From Alphaproteobacteria bacterium (GTDB lineage Bacteria > Pseudomonadota > Alphaproteobacteria > DSM-16000 > Inquilinaceae), in contig JANQSN010000046.1 of assembly GCA_028284045.1 (NCBI GenBank), positions 26,509 through 90,508 on the forward strand: a stretch of DNA of 64,000 nt, in the 5' to 3' direction. The notes under the pieces are model-generated. The model was given only the letters and a program-made list of their open reading frames with translations. It made no database searches and was not told the DNA's origin. Positions 24,499-32,642 of the stretch are shown here, one piece after another; the stretch's first letter is position 1, and every line of letters begins with the position of its first letter. Made by a program: the position numbers and the translations under genes.

Positions 24499-25133
24499 GA
24501 CGCGTCCCCCTCCGCCGCCGCGCCCGTGCTGCGGCGCGGCAGTCGGCCGCCGTCGGGCCGGTCGACCTCCTCTTTGAGGATGCTGACCCAGCCGGGGTTT
24601 CGCGCGTCCGGCGATGGGGTCGGCGTGTCGTCGCCATCGGTCGCGTCGGGCGCGGCATCGATGCCCATCGCGTCGAGATTGGCGAGCGTCGTGGGGTCGA
24701 GGTCCAAGCCGTTGGCCAGCGCGGCGGTGGCGGCGCGTTCGGTCAGCGCGTCGAAGCCGGTCAGCGTCGATTCCAGCGAGATCGACTGGCGGCCGTCCTT
24801 CAGCGTCAGGGTCATCCAGCCGCGCTGGCGGTCGCGCCGCGTGGAATAGTAGGCGAGCCTCAACCGGTTCAGCCGGTCCCAGGCAATGGCGCGGCCGCGC
24901 GGGCCGGACAACGCGATGCCCTCGGCGCCGGTCTCGACCACCGTCATATGGCGTTCCGCGGCGCGCAGCAGGAACACGGCGAACAGGGCGGCGAGGCCGG
25001 CGAAGATCACCGCGACCCAGACCGCCAGGTCGATCAGCAGAAGCGGCAGCGCCGTCGCCGCCAGGCCCAGGCCGCCGCGCACATAGTCGGCGACGATGTC
25101 GCCCTGGGGGTAGCGATGGATGGTGGGGGACAA
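24495..25133 (-). CDS. Two-helix membrane protein of unknown function
   Basis: A 212-residue protein. The N-terminus has two hydrophobic segments (about residues 20-38 and 39-57: [20 protein letters not shown] and [15 protein letters not shown]), followed by a compact beta-rich domain ([50 protein letters not shown]) that resembles bacterial PH-like membrane-associated domains. The C-terminal 60 residues are acidic and low-complexity. It sits between the deacetylase (15 bp) and the ATPase (4-bp overlap), so it belongs to the operon. Function not recognised. Confidence 0.65.
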   Translation of the reverse strand: MSPTIHRYPQGDIVADYVRGGLGLAATALPLLLIDLAVWVAVIFAGLAALFAVFLLRAAERHMTVVETGAEGIALSGPRGRAIAWDRLNRLRLAYYSTRRDRQRGWMTLTLKDGRQSISLESTLTGFDALTERAATAALANGLDLDPTTLANLDAMGIDAAPDATDGDDTPTPSPDARNPGWVSILKEEVDRPDGGRLPRRSTGAAAEGDAS

Positions 25134-25148
25134 GGGCTGTCGTCCCCG

Positions 25149-26018
25149 TCAGGCGGCCGACGCGGCGGCGGGACCGCCGGCGAAGACGGCGCCGGCCGGC
25201 CGCCAGCGCGCCGCCGGGTGCGCGGCGATCACGCCGGCCAGCCGCGCCAGGCACGCCCACAGCGCGTCGTCATGCGCCCAGTGATGGGTCATCAGGCCGA
25301 TCGGCCGGCCGTGTCCCTTGGCGATCTCCGCGACCAGGTCGTCCAGCAGGCGGGCATCGCCGACATAGCGGCGGTCGTCGTGCCAGGCGATGGGGTCGAG
25401 CTGGACATTCGCTTCGACCAGCGGCGCCGGTGCGGCCCCTTCGGCCCCGAAGCCGCTGACCCCGATAAAGCCGAGATCGGGCAGTGCGGCCATCACACTT
25501 GCACCGATGCGGTTCCAGGGTGGCACCATCACCGGCAGGGCGCGCGGACCGAACAGGGCGGCCAGGCGCTCGCGGCCCGCCACCAGCTCCGCCGCCACGG
25601 TGTCAAGCGGGCGGTGATCGCCGATCTCGGTCTGCTTGGCGTCGTCGGGGGCATGGTTGTGATGGCGCCAGCCATGCACCAGCGCAGTGGTTTCGGCGCC
25701 GTCGCCGGCCCGGCGGTCGAGCGCGGCGGCCAATTCGTCGCCGGTATGGGCCGGGATGATCGCCAGCGCGATCGGCACGGCCGTTTCGGCGGCGAGGTCC
25801 AACAGCCGGTCCAGCGCCGGGTTGGGGGCGACCGCGTCGTCGTCGCGCCACCACAGATCGACGGAACGCCCGGTCGCCGCGGCGGCGTCCAACGCGGCGT
25901 CGAGGCGCGCCCAGGCCTGGGCGGCGTCAAGGTCGGTGGCCCCAAAGTCTGGGGTCTGACGGGCGCTTGGGGGAGGGGGCGACGGCATCCGGACCCGGCT
26001 TGGCTGATCGGCCGGCAT
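25149..26018 (-). CDS. Polysaccharide deacetylase-like (NodB-fold) protein
   Basis: A NodB/CE4-like hydrolase. Recognisable motifs: [12 protein letters not shown] (motif 1 with the metal and catalytic Asp residues), [13 protein letters not shown] (motif 2 histidines), [11 protein letters not shown] (motif 3, with the Arg usually present) and a late [12 protein letters not shown] histidine motif. There is no signal peptide; the N-terminus is Pro/Ser-rich, so it should act in the cytosol, unusual for CE4 enzymes. It shares one base with the upstream glycosyltransferase stop (TAATG). It probably removes an acyl group from an intermediate made by the neighbouring glycosyltransferases. Confidence 0.78.
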   Translation of the reverse strand: MPADQPSRVRMPSPPPPSARQTPDFGATDLDAAQAWARLDAALDAAAATGRSVDLWWRDDDAVAPNPALDRLLDLAAETAVPIALAIIPAHTGDELAAALDRRAGDGAETTALVHGWRHHNHAPDDAKQTEIGDHRPLDTVAAELVAGRERLAALFGPRALPVMVPPWNRIGASVMAALPDLGFIGVSGFGAEGAAPAPLVEANVQLDPIAWHDDRRYVGDARLLDDLVAEIAKGHGRPIGLMTHHWAHDDALWACLARLAGVIAAHPAARWRPAGAVFAGGPAAASAA

Positions 26019-27202
26019 TATAGGGCGCTGATGGTTGAGGAAAACCGTCCAGCGATGACGGTGATGTGACGGGCGGTGGCGGCGGCGCCGTCCATGTCGA
26101 CGGCGACGGGCGGCGGCGGTGGTCCGTCCAGTGCGGCATCGATGGCTGCGGCCAGGCGGGGCGGGTCGAGGTCGGCCTCGGCGACCACCGCCAGGGGCCG
26201 CCGCTCGGCGATCAGCCGGGCGCGCAGCGGCTGCTCGCTCTCTGCCCCGGTCGGCCCGGCGAAGGGCACGACGACGGCGCGGCAGCGCGCCGCCAGCACG
26301 TCCATCAGCGTGTTGTAGCCGGCCTGGCTGACCGACAGCCGGGCGCGGGCCAGGAGGGCGGGATAGTCGGCGCGGGCCGGCTCCACGATCACCCAGGGGC
26401 CGGCGTCTTGGCAGAGCCGCGCGGTGTCGCCGGCGTCCATGTCGGGGCCGGCCAGCAGCCGCCAGCGCAATGTCCCAGCGGCGCGGCTGAGCGGCCGGGC
26501 GGCCAGGGCGGCCCGCATCAGCGGTGCACCCACCGCACCGCCGCCGGCCGCCACGATCACCTCGTCGCGGCCGTCCCCGCCCGGTGGGGCCGGCGACGCG
26601 TCCGCCGGGGCGGCGACATAGCCGGTATAGGTCAGCCGGTCGGCGATCTCTGAGGCTTCCGGCAGAGTGCGGGTCAGGTCGACCAGCACGGGGTCGCCAT
26701 GGACCAGGACGGCGTCGTACCAGCGCTTTGCCCGCCGGATCATGCGCCGTCGCTTCGCCGGATCACCCTTGTCCACCAGGATGTCGCGCACCGAGGCGAC
26801 GATGGCGGGCCGCGGGGACAGCGTGCGGGCCGCGGTCAGCAGTGCCTCGTACTCCGCGGCCAGCGCGTTGCGGCCGAAGGGGAAGGTCTCGGTCATCACC
26901 ACGGCGGGCCGCCGGTCCGCCAGCAGCGCCATCAGCCGGTCGCGCCGGCGCGCCCAGAGGTCCGCGCCCGGCGGGCATCCGGCGTGGTCGACCAGGCCGG
27001 AGAAGGCGGCGTCCGCCGCGCGCAGGGCCGGCAGGTCGACGATTTCGGCATCGCCGAAGGTATCTCGGAAAGGGTCGGCGGGCCCGCCCATCGCCACGGT
27101 CACCGGCAGGCCGGCGGCGCGTAGGGCGCGCACGATCAGCCCGGCCCGGCGGACATGGCCGATGCCCAGCAGGTGCTGGACATGGAACAAGACCGGCGTC
27201 AC
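26018..27202 (-). CDS. GT28-like glycosyltransferase (second copy type)
   Basis: A GT-B glycosyltransferase related to MurG/COG4671. The N-terminus FHVQHLLGIGHVRRAGLIVRALRAAG is the family's acceptor-domain start; the donor domain contains VIVAAGGGAVGAPLM, VIVEPARADYPALLARARLSVSQAGYNTLMDVLAARCRAVVVPFAGP, with the SQAGYNT and PF motifs that bind a nucleotide sugar. Start is GTG at 27202, overlapping the phosphatase stop (GTGA). Compared with the gene at 30249, which shares HxxFGxGHxRR and GGYNT motifs, this appears to be a diverged relative. Sugar specificity unknown. Confidence 0.85.
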   Translation of the reverse strand: MTPVLFHVQHLLGIGHVRRAGLIVRALRAAGLPVTVAMGGPADPFRDTFGDAEIVDLPALRAADAAFSGLVDHAGCPPGADLWARRRDRLMALLADRRPAVVMTETFPFGRNALAAEYEALLTAARTLSPRPAIVASVRDILVDKGDPAKRRRMIRRAKRWYDAVLVHGDPVLVDLTRTLPEASEIADRLTYTGYVAAPADASPAPPGGDGRDEVIVAAGGGAVGAPLMRAALAARPLSRAAGTLRWRLLAGPDMDAGDTARLCQDAGPWVIVEPARADYPALLARARLSVSQAGYNTLMDVLAARCRAVVVPFAGPTGAESEQPLRARLIAERRPLAVVAEADLDPPRLAAAIDAALDGPPPPPVAVDMDGAAATARHITVIAGRFSSTISAL

Positions 27203-27816
27203 CGGGCGACCTCCGCCCGCGCCGGCACCAGCGGGTCGTTCAGCGCCTCGATCGCCACGCCGCCACCCGACCGCAGGCAGAAATGGTGGCACGCGGCCTC
27301 TGCCAGGCGGTGCGGCGGCGGACCCAGCATGTCCCAGCCGGTGGCCAGTGCGTAGATCGCCCGGACCACGCCCTTATGGGTGACGGCCAGGACCGGGCGC
27401 CCGGCGGCGGCGATCTCGGCCAGCAGGGGGGCGACGCGCCTTTGGATGTCGCGCGCGCTCTCGCCGCCCGGCGGGCGGAAGTCGAGGCCGTCGCGTTCCC
27501 GTTCCGCCAGCCGGGCGGTGGGATCGCGGGCGATATCGGCAAGGCGCCGGCCCTCCCAGGCACCCCAGCCGGCCTCGATCAGCCGGGGTTCCACGGCGGC
27601 GTCGAGGCCGAGCAGGGCTGCGGTTTCCCGCGCGCGGGCGAGCGGGCTGGTCAGCGCGGCGGCACCCGCCACCGCGGCGGGCAGGCGCCAGGACTGCACG
27701 GCGGCGCGGCCCGCCGCGCTCAACGGGCGGTCGACGCGGCCTTGCAGGCGCCGCGCCGCCGACCAGTCGGTGGGGCCGTGGCGCAGCAGCGTCAGGCGGA
27801 CGGCGGTCGCGCTCAC
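27199..27816 (-). CDS. Histidine phosphatase family protein (PGM-like)
   Basis: A 205-residue histidine phosphatase. The phospho-acceptor motif LRHGPTDW is at about residue 10, RARETAALLG and EAGWGAWEGR follow, and the second catalytic histidine is in AVTHKGVVRAIY. Members act on 3-phosphoglycerate-type substrates, alpha-ribazole phosphate or sugar phosphates. Its position inside a glycosyltransferase operon, overlapping both neighbours by 4 bp, suggests it removes a phosphate from a glycosylated intermediate, as GpgP-like enzymes do; this is inference. Confidence 0.88.
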   Translation of the reverse strand: MSATAVRLTLLRHGPTDWSAARRLQGRVDRPLSAAGRAAVQSWRLPAAVAGAAALTSPLARARETAALLGLDAAVEPRLIEAGWGAWEGRRLADIARDPTARLAERERDGLDFRPPGGESARDIQRRVAPLLAEIAAAGRPVLAVTHKGVVRAIYALATGWDMLGPPPHRLAEAACHHFCLRSGGGVAIEALNDPLVPARAEVAR

Positions 27817-28940
27817 GACGGCGATCCGCCGATCAGCGGGTGGAGAAGGCCGCCCAGCCGCCGCGATGCTGCGGCTAGGTCGAAGCCGGCCGATCGGTCC
27901 CGCGCCGTGCGGCCCATCCGCCGCCTCAGCGCCGGGTCATCGAGCAGCCGGGCCAGCGCCGTTGCCAGTGCGTCGGCGTCGTTTGGGGGAACCAGCAGGC
28001 CCGTCTCGCCGTCCGCTACGAGTTCGCCCGCCGCGCGTTCGGCCGTGGCGACGACGCCCAGGCCGGCGGCCTGCGCCTCCAGGAAGACCAGGCCATAGGC
28101 CTCGTTGGCGCCGGGCCAGACGAACAGGTCGGCGGCGGCGTAGAGATCGGGCAGATCGTCGGCGGCGATCCGGCCGAGCAGGCGGCACCGCGGGTGCGGC
28201 AGCGCGGCCGCGATCGTCTCGCGCGCCGGTCCGTCGCCGGCGACGGCCAGCCGCCAGGGTCGGTCGGGTGCGCAGGCATCGAGACGGTGCAGGGCGTCGG
28301 CGAGGCGGGCGTAGCCGCGCTGCTTGTCGCCGGGGCGCATCATGGCGACGGTCAGCAGCCAGGGGCCGTCCGCGTCGCCAAACCAGCGGCGGTGCGCAGC
28401 GGCGCGGTCCGCGCTGTGGAACGGGCCGGTGTCGACGAAGGGGGAAAACGCGTGCAGCCGGTCCGGCGCGACGATGGCGGCCAGGCCGGCGCGATCCTCC
28501 ACCGTCATCGCCAAGACGGCGTCGGCGCGGCGGATCGCGGCTTCGGCGGTGCGGAAGCCGGCGGCGAAGCGGCCGGCCGCCTGTTTGGGCGCGTGGCTCG
28601 CCTCCGCGATGACGTAAGGGATGGCCAGCGCGTCGGCCACCGCCGGCCCCAGATGGTCGGGCGCCTTGTGGTAGCAGTGATAGGTGAACCAGAGATCCGG
28701 GCGCCAGCCGCCGCCCTGCAAACCGGCCGCGAGCGCGGCGGCGCGCGCCCGGCCGCGCCGGGCGATGGCGGCCGCGCGGCCCGGTGTGCGGCCGTCGTCC
28801 CAGCTTCTTAGGCGCGACGCCACGCGGGCGTCATGGCCGGCCGCCGCCAGGGCGGCGAGGAACAGCCGCGCCATGCGCCGGTCGCCCGACGGCACGAGGT
28901 GGCCGGGCGGCTTCATCGGCGCGTAGAAGGCGATCCTCAC
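27813..28940 (-). CDS. Glycosyltransferase family 4 protein
   Basis: A 375-residue GT4 enzyme. The N-terminus IAFYAPMKPPGHLVPSGDRRMARLFLAALAAAGH fits the acceptor domain, with WFTYHCYHKAPDHLGP mid-way. The donor domain has VAGDGPARETI, RLLGRIAADDLPDLYAAADLFVWPGANEAYGLVFLEAQAAGLGVVA, with the conserved EAYGLVFLEA Glu pair and GLLVPPNDADALATALARLL. It overlaps the next gene by 4 bp. It likely transfers a hexose with retention; the donor is not determined. Confidence 0.9.
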   Translation of the reverse strand: MRIAFYAPMKPPGHLVPSGDRRMARLFLAALAAAGHDARVASRLRSWDDGRTPGRAAAIARRGRARAAALAAGLQGGGWRPDLWFTYHCYHKAPDHLGPAVADALAIPYVIAEASHAPKQAAGRFAAGFRTAEAAIRRADAVLAMTVEDRAGLAAIVAPDRLHAFSPFVDTGPFHSADRAAAHRRWFGDADGPWLLTVAMMRPGDKQRGYARLADALHRLDACAPDRPWRLAVAGDGPARETIAAALPHPRCRLLGRIAADDLPDLYAAADLFVWPGANEAYGLVFLEAQAAGLGVVATAERAAGELVADGETGLLVPPNDADALATALARLLDDPALRRRMGRTARDRSAGFDLAAASRRLGGLLHPLIGGSPS

Positions 28941-30277
28941 GCCGCCGGATCGTCGGCGACGGCGCGGGCGGCGCCGGCGGGCAAGCCGAAGCGCGTGGCG
29001 AGCGCATCAATGCCGACGTCGAAGGAAAAGCGCGCCCGGACCCGCGCCGCGCCCGCCGTCGCCAGACGGTCGCGCAATCCCGGGTCGGTGATCAGCCGGG
29101 TCAGCGCCGCCGTCAGGGCCGCCGGATCGCCGGGCGGGACCAGGAGGCCGGTGGTGCCATCCTCGATCAGCTCCGGGATCGCCGAGACGCGCGTCGACAG
29201 GCAGGCGAGACCGACCGCCTGCGCCTCCATCAACACGTTAGGCAAGCCGTCCCGGTCGCCAGACCGCGCGATGCGCGAGGCCAGCACGAACAGGTCGCCG
29301 TCGACCAGCGCGGCGATCACCCGGTCTTGCGCCAGCGCGCCCCGCCAGTCGATCCGCGCGTCGAGGCCGAGCGCCTCCGCCCGGCGCTTCAGCGCGTCCA
29401 GGCCCGCGCCGCCGCCGATATGGGTGAAGCGCCAGCTCAGCCCCGCCGGCAGGGCGGCGAGCGCGGCCAGAAGGTCGTCGTAGCCCTTCTTCTCCACCGC
29501 CCGGCCGACGCTGACCAGGCGGACCGGCAGGGCCGAATCGCTGCCGTCGCGGGCCGGCTTCGGTTCGACCGCGGGCCGCGGAAAGCGCCCGAAATCGAGT
29601 CCGTGATAAACCAGGGCGACGGGCCGGTCCGGTGGCGCCAGGCGGTTCAGATGGTCGCGGTTGGCGGCGGTACAGGTAACGGCCCAGCGCGCCGCCGCCA
29701 GCTTGTCGGCAATCTCCCGGTCAGGCGTGGTGTAGATGTCCTTGGCATGGGCGGACAGGCTGAACGGCAGGCCGGTGATCAGCGCGGCATAGCGGGCGAC
29801 CGAGGCCGGCGTGTGCAGGTAGTGGACATAGAGCCAGTCGACGGCCGCCGGCAGCTCCCGCGCCAGCACGCAGGCCTGGCCGAACCGGCGGATCCGGTTG
29901 CGGGTTGGGTCGCGCCGCAGATCCCGGCGGAAGGCGGCCAGCGCCGCGGCGAAGCCCGGCTGCCGGCGCGCCCAGGCGAGGCCAGCGAACACCCGCCGCG
30001 GCTCCTCGTGCAGATATTCCGGCAGATACAGCACCGGTGCGGTAATCTGCGTGTTGAGGGCGTGGACCGCCTTGTCCGTGGGTCGGCGCAGCGAGACGAT
30101 GAGCTGGCGTTGCCCGCGCTGCTGCAGGGCCAGGATTTCCTGGGCGATGAAGGTTTCCGACAGCCGCGGATAGCCCTTCACGACGATCGCGGTCACACCG
30201 GTCAAGGCGGCCGGCGGGGTTTCCGGCCGGCTTGCCGGGCCTGGCCGATCAGGCGCGCTGTCGGGCGCGTACGGCAT
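28937..30277 (-). CDS. Glycosyltransferase family 4 protein
   Basis: A 446-residue GT4 enzyme. N-terminal VTAIVVKGYPRLSETFIAQEILALQQRG is the WsaF/ColA-like start of exopolysaccharide GT4 proteins. The middle contains SLSAHAKDIYTTP. The donor domain has LVSVGRAVEKKGYDDLLAALAAL, FTHIGGG, and SGDRDGLPNVLMEAQAVGLACLSTRVSAIPELIEDGTTGLLVPPGD, with the Glu of the EX7E motif. It overlaps the first gene of the operon by 29 bp and the next GT4 by 4 bp. Confidence 0.91.
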   Translation of the reverse strand: MPYAPDSAPDRPGPASRPETPPAALTGVTAIVVKGYPRLSETFIAQEILALQQRGQRQLIVSLRRPTDKAVHALNTQITAPVLYLPEYLHEEPRRVFAGLAWARRQPGFAAALAAFRRDLRRDPTRNRIRRFGQACVLARELPAAVDWLYVHYLHTPASVARYAALITGLPFSLSAHAKDIYTTPDREIADKLAAARWAVTCTAANRDHLNRLAPPDRPVALVYHGLDFGRFPRPAVEPKPARDGSDSALPVRLVSVGRAVEKKGYDDLLAALAALPAGLSWRFTHIGGGAGLDALKRRAEALGLDARIDWRGALAQDRVIAALVDGDLFVLASRIARSGDRDGLPNVLMEAQAVGLACLSTRVSAIPELIEDGTTGLLVPPGDPAALTAALTRLITDPGLRDRLATAGAARVRARFSFDVGIDALATRFGLPAGAARAVADDPAA

Positions 30278-31514
30278 CCGGGTCGGCGTCCCCGGCGGTG
30301 TCCGGTTCCTGGGTGACCAGCGCGTCGACCAGGTGGTTGACCTTGGTCAGCCCGTCGAGCAGCCGGGGCACCACCACCTCCGACGGCCGCGGCTGGCTGG
30401 CCAGTGCGTTCAAGGCCGCCGCCATGGCATCGGTGTCGTCGCTGCGGCCGGCCGGCAGCATGCGCACCAGCCCCAACGCGCCGGCCTGCTGGGCGCGGAT
30501 CACCTGCTCGCGCCGCGGCCGTTCCCGCGGCACCAGCAGCGCGCGTTTGTCGAAGGACAGGATCTCGCAGAAGGTGTTGTAGCCGCCCATGGCGACGACG
30601 CCGACCGCCTGGTGCATCAGCGCTTCCAGATGCACCTCGAAGGTCGTCGTCTCGACCCGGTCGAGCGCCCCGGCGCGGGCGATGAACTCGGCTTGACGCT
30701 CGCGCTGCATGAACGGGCCGAGGACCAGCAGCGCGGGGTGGTCGAGCCGCCGGCCGCCGGTCGCCTCCGCCTCATAGGCGCGCAACACCCAGTCGACCAG
30801 CCCGTCGCCGTCGCCGCCGCCGCCGGGCGTGACCAGGATGAAGGGGCGCTTGGCGAAGGGCGAGACGGGCTGATAGCGCGCGTCGGGCAGGTGGCGGCGC
30901 AGATAGCCCGTATAGGTGACCTTGTCGTGCACCGACTGCGGCAGGTCCAGCCCGTCCAGCGGGTTGCACACCTGCGGCAAGCCGTAGACCCAGATGGTAT
31001 CGTAGAGGTCGGTCAGCGCCGGCTCGACATTCTTGCGCTCCCATTCCGGGGCGAGCTGGCCGGGCTCGTCCAGCACATCGCGCAAGCCCAGCGCCAGCGG
31101 TGTGCCGCGCGCCTTCAACCGCTCCAGCGTGCCGCGCACCTCGCCGCGCAGGCCCAACGGCTCCTTGTCGACCAGGAACAGGTCCGGATCGAAGATCGCC
31201 GCCGTGTGCTCGATGATCGAGGCGCGCATGGCCAGCGTCTCGGTGACGTCGATGCGCAGCTTCAGCGAGGTGTAGTCGCCGTCCGACAGCTTGATGACGC
31301 CGGGGATGCGCACGAAGTCGACGCGCTCGGCGAACTCGAAGCTGCCGATGATCGGCGAGCCGGAGAGGATGAGGACCGACATGCCGGGATCGTGCTCGAC
31401 CAGCGAGTGCGCGATCGCCAGGCACCGCCGCAGATGCCCCAGCCCGAACGTGTCGTGGCTGTAGATGAGCACGCGGCTATGCGGTCGGCGATGGGTCAGG
31501 CGGCGATCGGACAT
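30249..31514 (-). CDS. GT28-like glycosyltransferase, first gene of the 13-kb operon
   Basis: A 421-residue COG4671-type predicted glycosyltransferase: RVLIYSHDTFGLGHLRRCLAIAHSLVE at the start, ILSGSPIIGSFEF, VDKEPLGLRGEVRGTLERLK, ALGLRDVLDEP, and a C-terminal donor domain with ILVTPGGGGDGDGLVDW and VGVVAMGGYNTFCEILSFDKRALLVPRERPRREQ. It has the shape of MGT/MurG-like GT-B enzymes. The leader contains a strong inverted repeat 21 bp before the ATG. The downstream gene starts 29 bp before this one ends, so translation is coupled. Confidence 0.87.
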   Translation of the reverse strand: MSDRRLTHRRPHSRVLIYSHDTFGLGHLRRCLAIAHSLVEHDPGMSVLILSGSPIIGSFEFAERVDFVRIPGVIKLSDGDYTSLKLRIDVTETLAMRASIIEHTAAIFDPDLFLVDKEPLGLRGEVRGTLERLKARGTPLALGLRDVLDEPGQLAPEWERKNVEPALTDLYDTIWVYGLPQVCNPLDGLDLPQSVHDKVTYTGYLRRHLPDARYQPVSPFAKRPFILVTPGGGGDGDGLVDWVLRAYEAEATGGRRLDHPALLVLGPFMQRERQAEFIARAGALDRVETTTFEVHLEALMHQAVGVVAMGGYNTFCEILSFDKRALLVPRERPRREQVIRAQQAGALGLVRMLPAGRSDDTDAMAAALNALASQPRPSEVVVPRLLDGLTKVNHLVDALVTQEPDTAGDADPDAVRARQRA

Positions 31515-31534
31515 TCGGGGGGATCGACATGGAT

Positions 31535-31573
31535 CCCGAGTGATCGGACAGGCGCGGTTTTCCGATCCTCGGG
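31535..31573 (-). promoter_or_regulatory. Inverted repeat in the leader of the glycosyltransferase operon
   Basis: CCCGAG-T-GATCGGA pairs with TCCGATC-CTCGGG: 13 complementary pairs with a single bulged base and a 12-nt loop. It lies 21 bp before the ATG of the first glycosyltransferase. It could be an RNA hairpin controlling translation or attenuation, or a repressor operator. Confidence 0.5.
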
Positions 31574-31696
31574 CGCTTGGGTCCTAAAAGCCCTCTTATC
31601 ACGATCGGATGGCCGGCGCGACCTTCGCGGTTACGCCTCTAGGGACGGATTCCGCAAGGGGGCTGGGTGCCGCCGCCTCCGGAAACAGACGTTGCG

Positions 31697-31715
31697 AATG
31701 CGAATGAGTCGCATT
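31697..31715. promoter_or_regulatory. Fur-like box
   Basis: AATGCGAATGAGTCGCATT is a 19-bp inverted repeat with 7-bp arms and 5-bp centre, and closely resembles the GC-adapted Fur box AATGCGAAT-n-ATTCGCATT found before iron-uptake genes. It ends 38 bp before the start of the small gene at 31754, a normal operator position. It is also 182 bp upstream of the divergent glycosyltransferase operon. Confidence 0.55.
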
Positions 31716-31753
31716 ATCGTTCCGTCACGATGTCGACCCCGGAGGATTCCCCC

Positions 31754-32287
31754 TTGATCGCGATCGAGCCGCGCGGCCTGCCCGCCTTGCGCGTCAACCA
31801 ACCCGTCGCGTCGCTGTCGCCGGCGGAGACCCTGGTGGTGAACGGTGTGCGCGTCTGGGTACGCGCCATCAAGAGCCAGGACTGTCCGGCCGCGGCGGTG
31901 CTGGCCAGCCTGACGACGGTCGATCTGGTCGACGCGGCGACGCCGCTGCATCACCTGATGTGCTTCGTCGGCAGCCATTCGCGCATCGCCATGGATGTTC
32001 GCTGCCCGAAATGCACCCATCTCGGCGACGGGGAACGGCGGCTGATCGGCCTGCTGGCGGCAGCCCAGGGCGGCGACGACACCGGCTTCACCCGCCAAGC
32101 CGCCGAGATCTTCAACGCCGACGTGCTGATCGGCGCCGCCGTCGTCGCCCGCCGCGTGGCCTCGCAATACCTGGCGAAGGGTTTGAGCTTCCCGGCACGC
32201 CCGGTCACGCCGGAGGGTCTGGCGGTGCCGATGCACCCGGCCGACAGCGCATCCCACCAGCACCCCGCCAGCGCGACGGTGCATTGA
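31754..32287 (+). CDS. Hypothetical protein with CxxC, behind a Fur-like box
   Basis: A protein of 177 aa that I do not recognise with certainty. It has a short N-terminal region, LSPAETLVVNGVRVWVRAIKSQDC, a helical middle and VRCPKCTHLGDGERRLIGLLAAAQGGDDTGFTRQAAEIF, where CPKC could bind a metal. The start is placed at TTG 31754, because GGAGG (31741-31745) sits 8 nt before it and the ATG at 31730 has no ribosome binding site. The Fur-like box upstream suggests iron-repressed expression. It converges with the AT-rich cassette, 14 bp away. Confidence 0.65.
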   Translation: MIAIEPRGLPALRVNQPVASLSPAETLVVNGVRVWVRAIKSQDCPAAAVLASLTTVDLVDAATPLHHLMCFVGSHSRIAMDVRCPKCTHLGDGERRLIGLLAAAQGGDDTGFTRQAAEIFNADVLIGAAVVARRVASQYLAKGLSFPARPVTPEGLAVPMHPADSASHQHPASATVH

Positions 32288-32301
32288 GGCGCTATGCCCG
32301 G

Positions 32302-32640
32302 TTAAGTGTTCTCGATCGACTCTAACTGCGAGAGAACGTGATCGATCGACGACTCGATTTCTAACGCGTTGTCTCTAGCAATAATGTAGAGCTCCTCAAG
32401 ATCTAAGATATTTCCCAGATCATTTTGATGAACTTTCTCGACAGTATCTGCCCTTCTATTTGTAACCTCGATATGATAACTGAAAAGAAATTGACTTTCA
32501 TTTTCAATGATTAGAACAGATGATTCTGGAAAGTGAACGGCGAATTGATTGTCCAACGCGGTCGATTCCCAATTAATTTTTCCTTGTCTTGTTAGATTGT
32601 ATAATTTCTTGACCAACTCGATGCGATTTGGAGATTTCAT
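32302..32640 (-). CDS. Hypothetical AT-rich protein, second gene of a two-gene cassette
   Basis: A 112-residue soluble protein with no family I can name. Composition is rich in Asn, Ile, Glu and Lys (RIELVKKLYNLTRQGKINWES; ESSVLIIENESQFLFSYHIEV), and its codons use A/T third positions throughout, unlike every neighbour in this GC-rich window. That points to recent horizontal acquisition. It follows the preceding gene after only 2 bp, so the two are co-translated. Position of the domain: a beta-rich middle and a helical C-terminus (ELYIIARDNALEIESSIDHVLSQLESI). Confidence 0.75.
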   Translation of the reverse strand: MKSPNRIELVKKLYNLTRQGKINWESTALDNQFAVHFPESSVLIIENESQFLFSYHIEVTNRRADTVEKVHQNDLGNILDLEELYIIARDNALEIESSIDHVLSQLESIENT

Positions 32641-32642
32641 GT

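Noticed and set aside
27199..28940. Mycothiol-like pathway (GT4 plus phosphatase plus deacetylase)
   Set aside because: The deacetylase is NodB-like rather than LmbE-like, and no ligase or acetyltransferase homologues are present.
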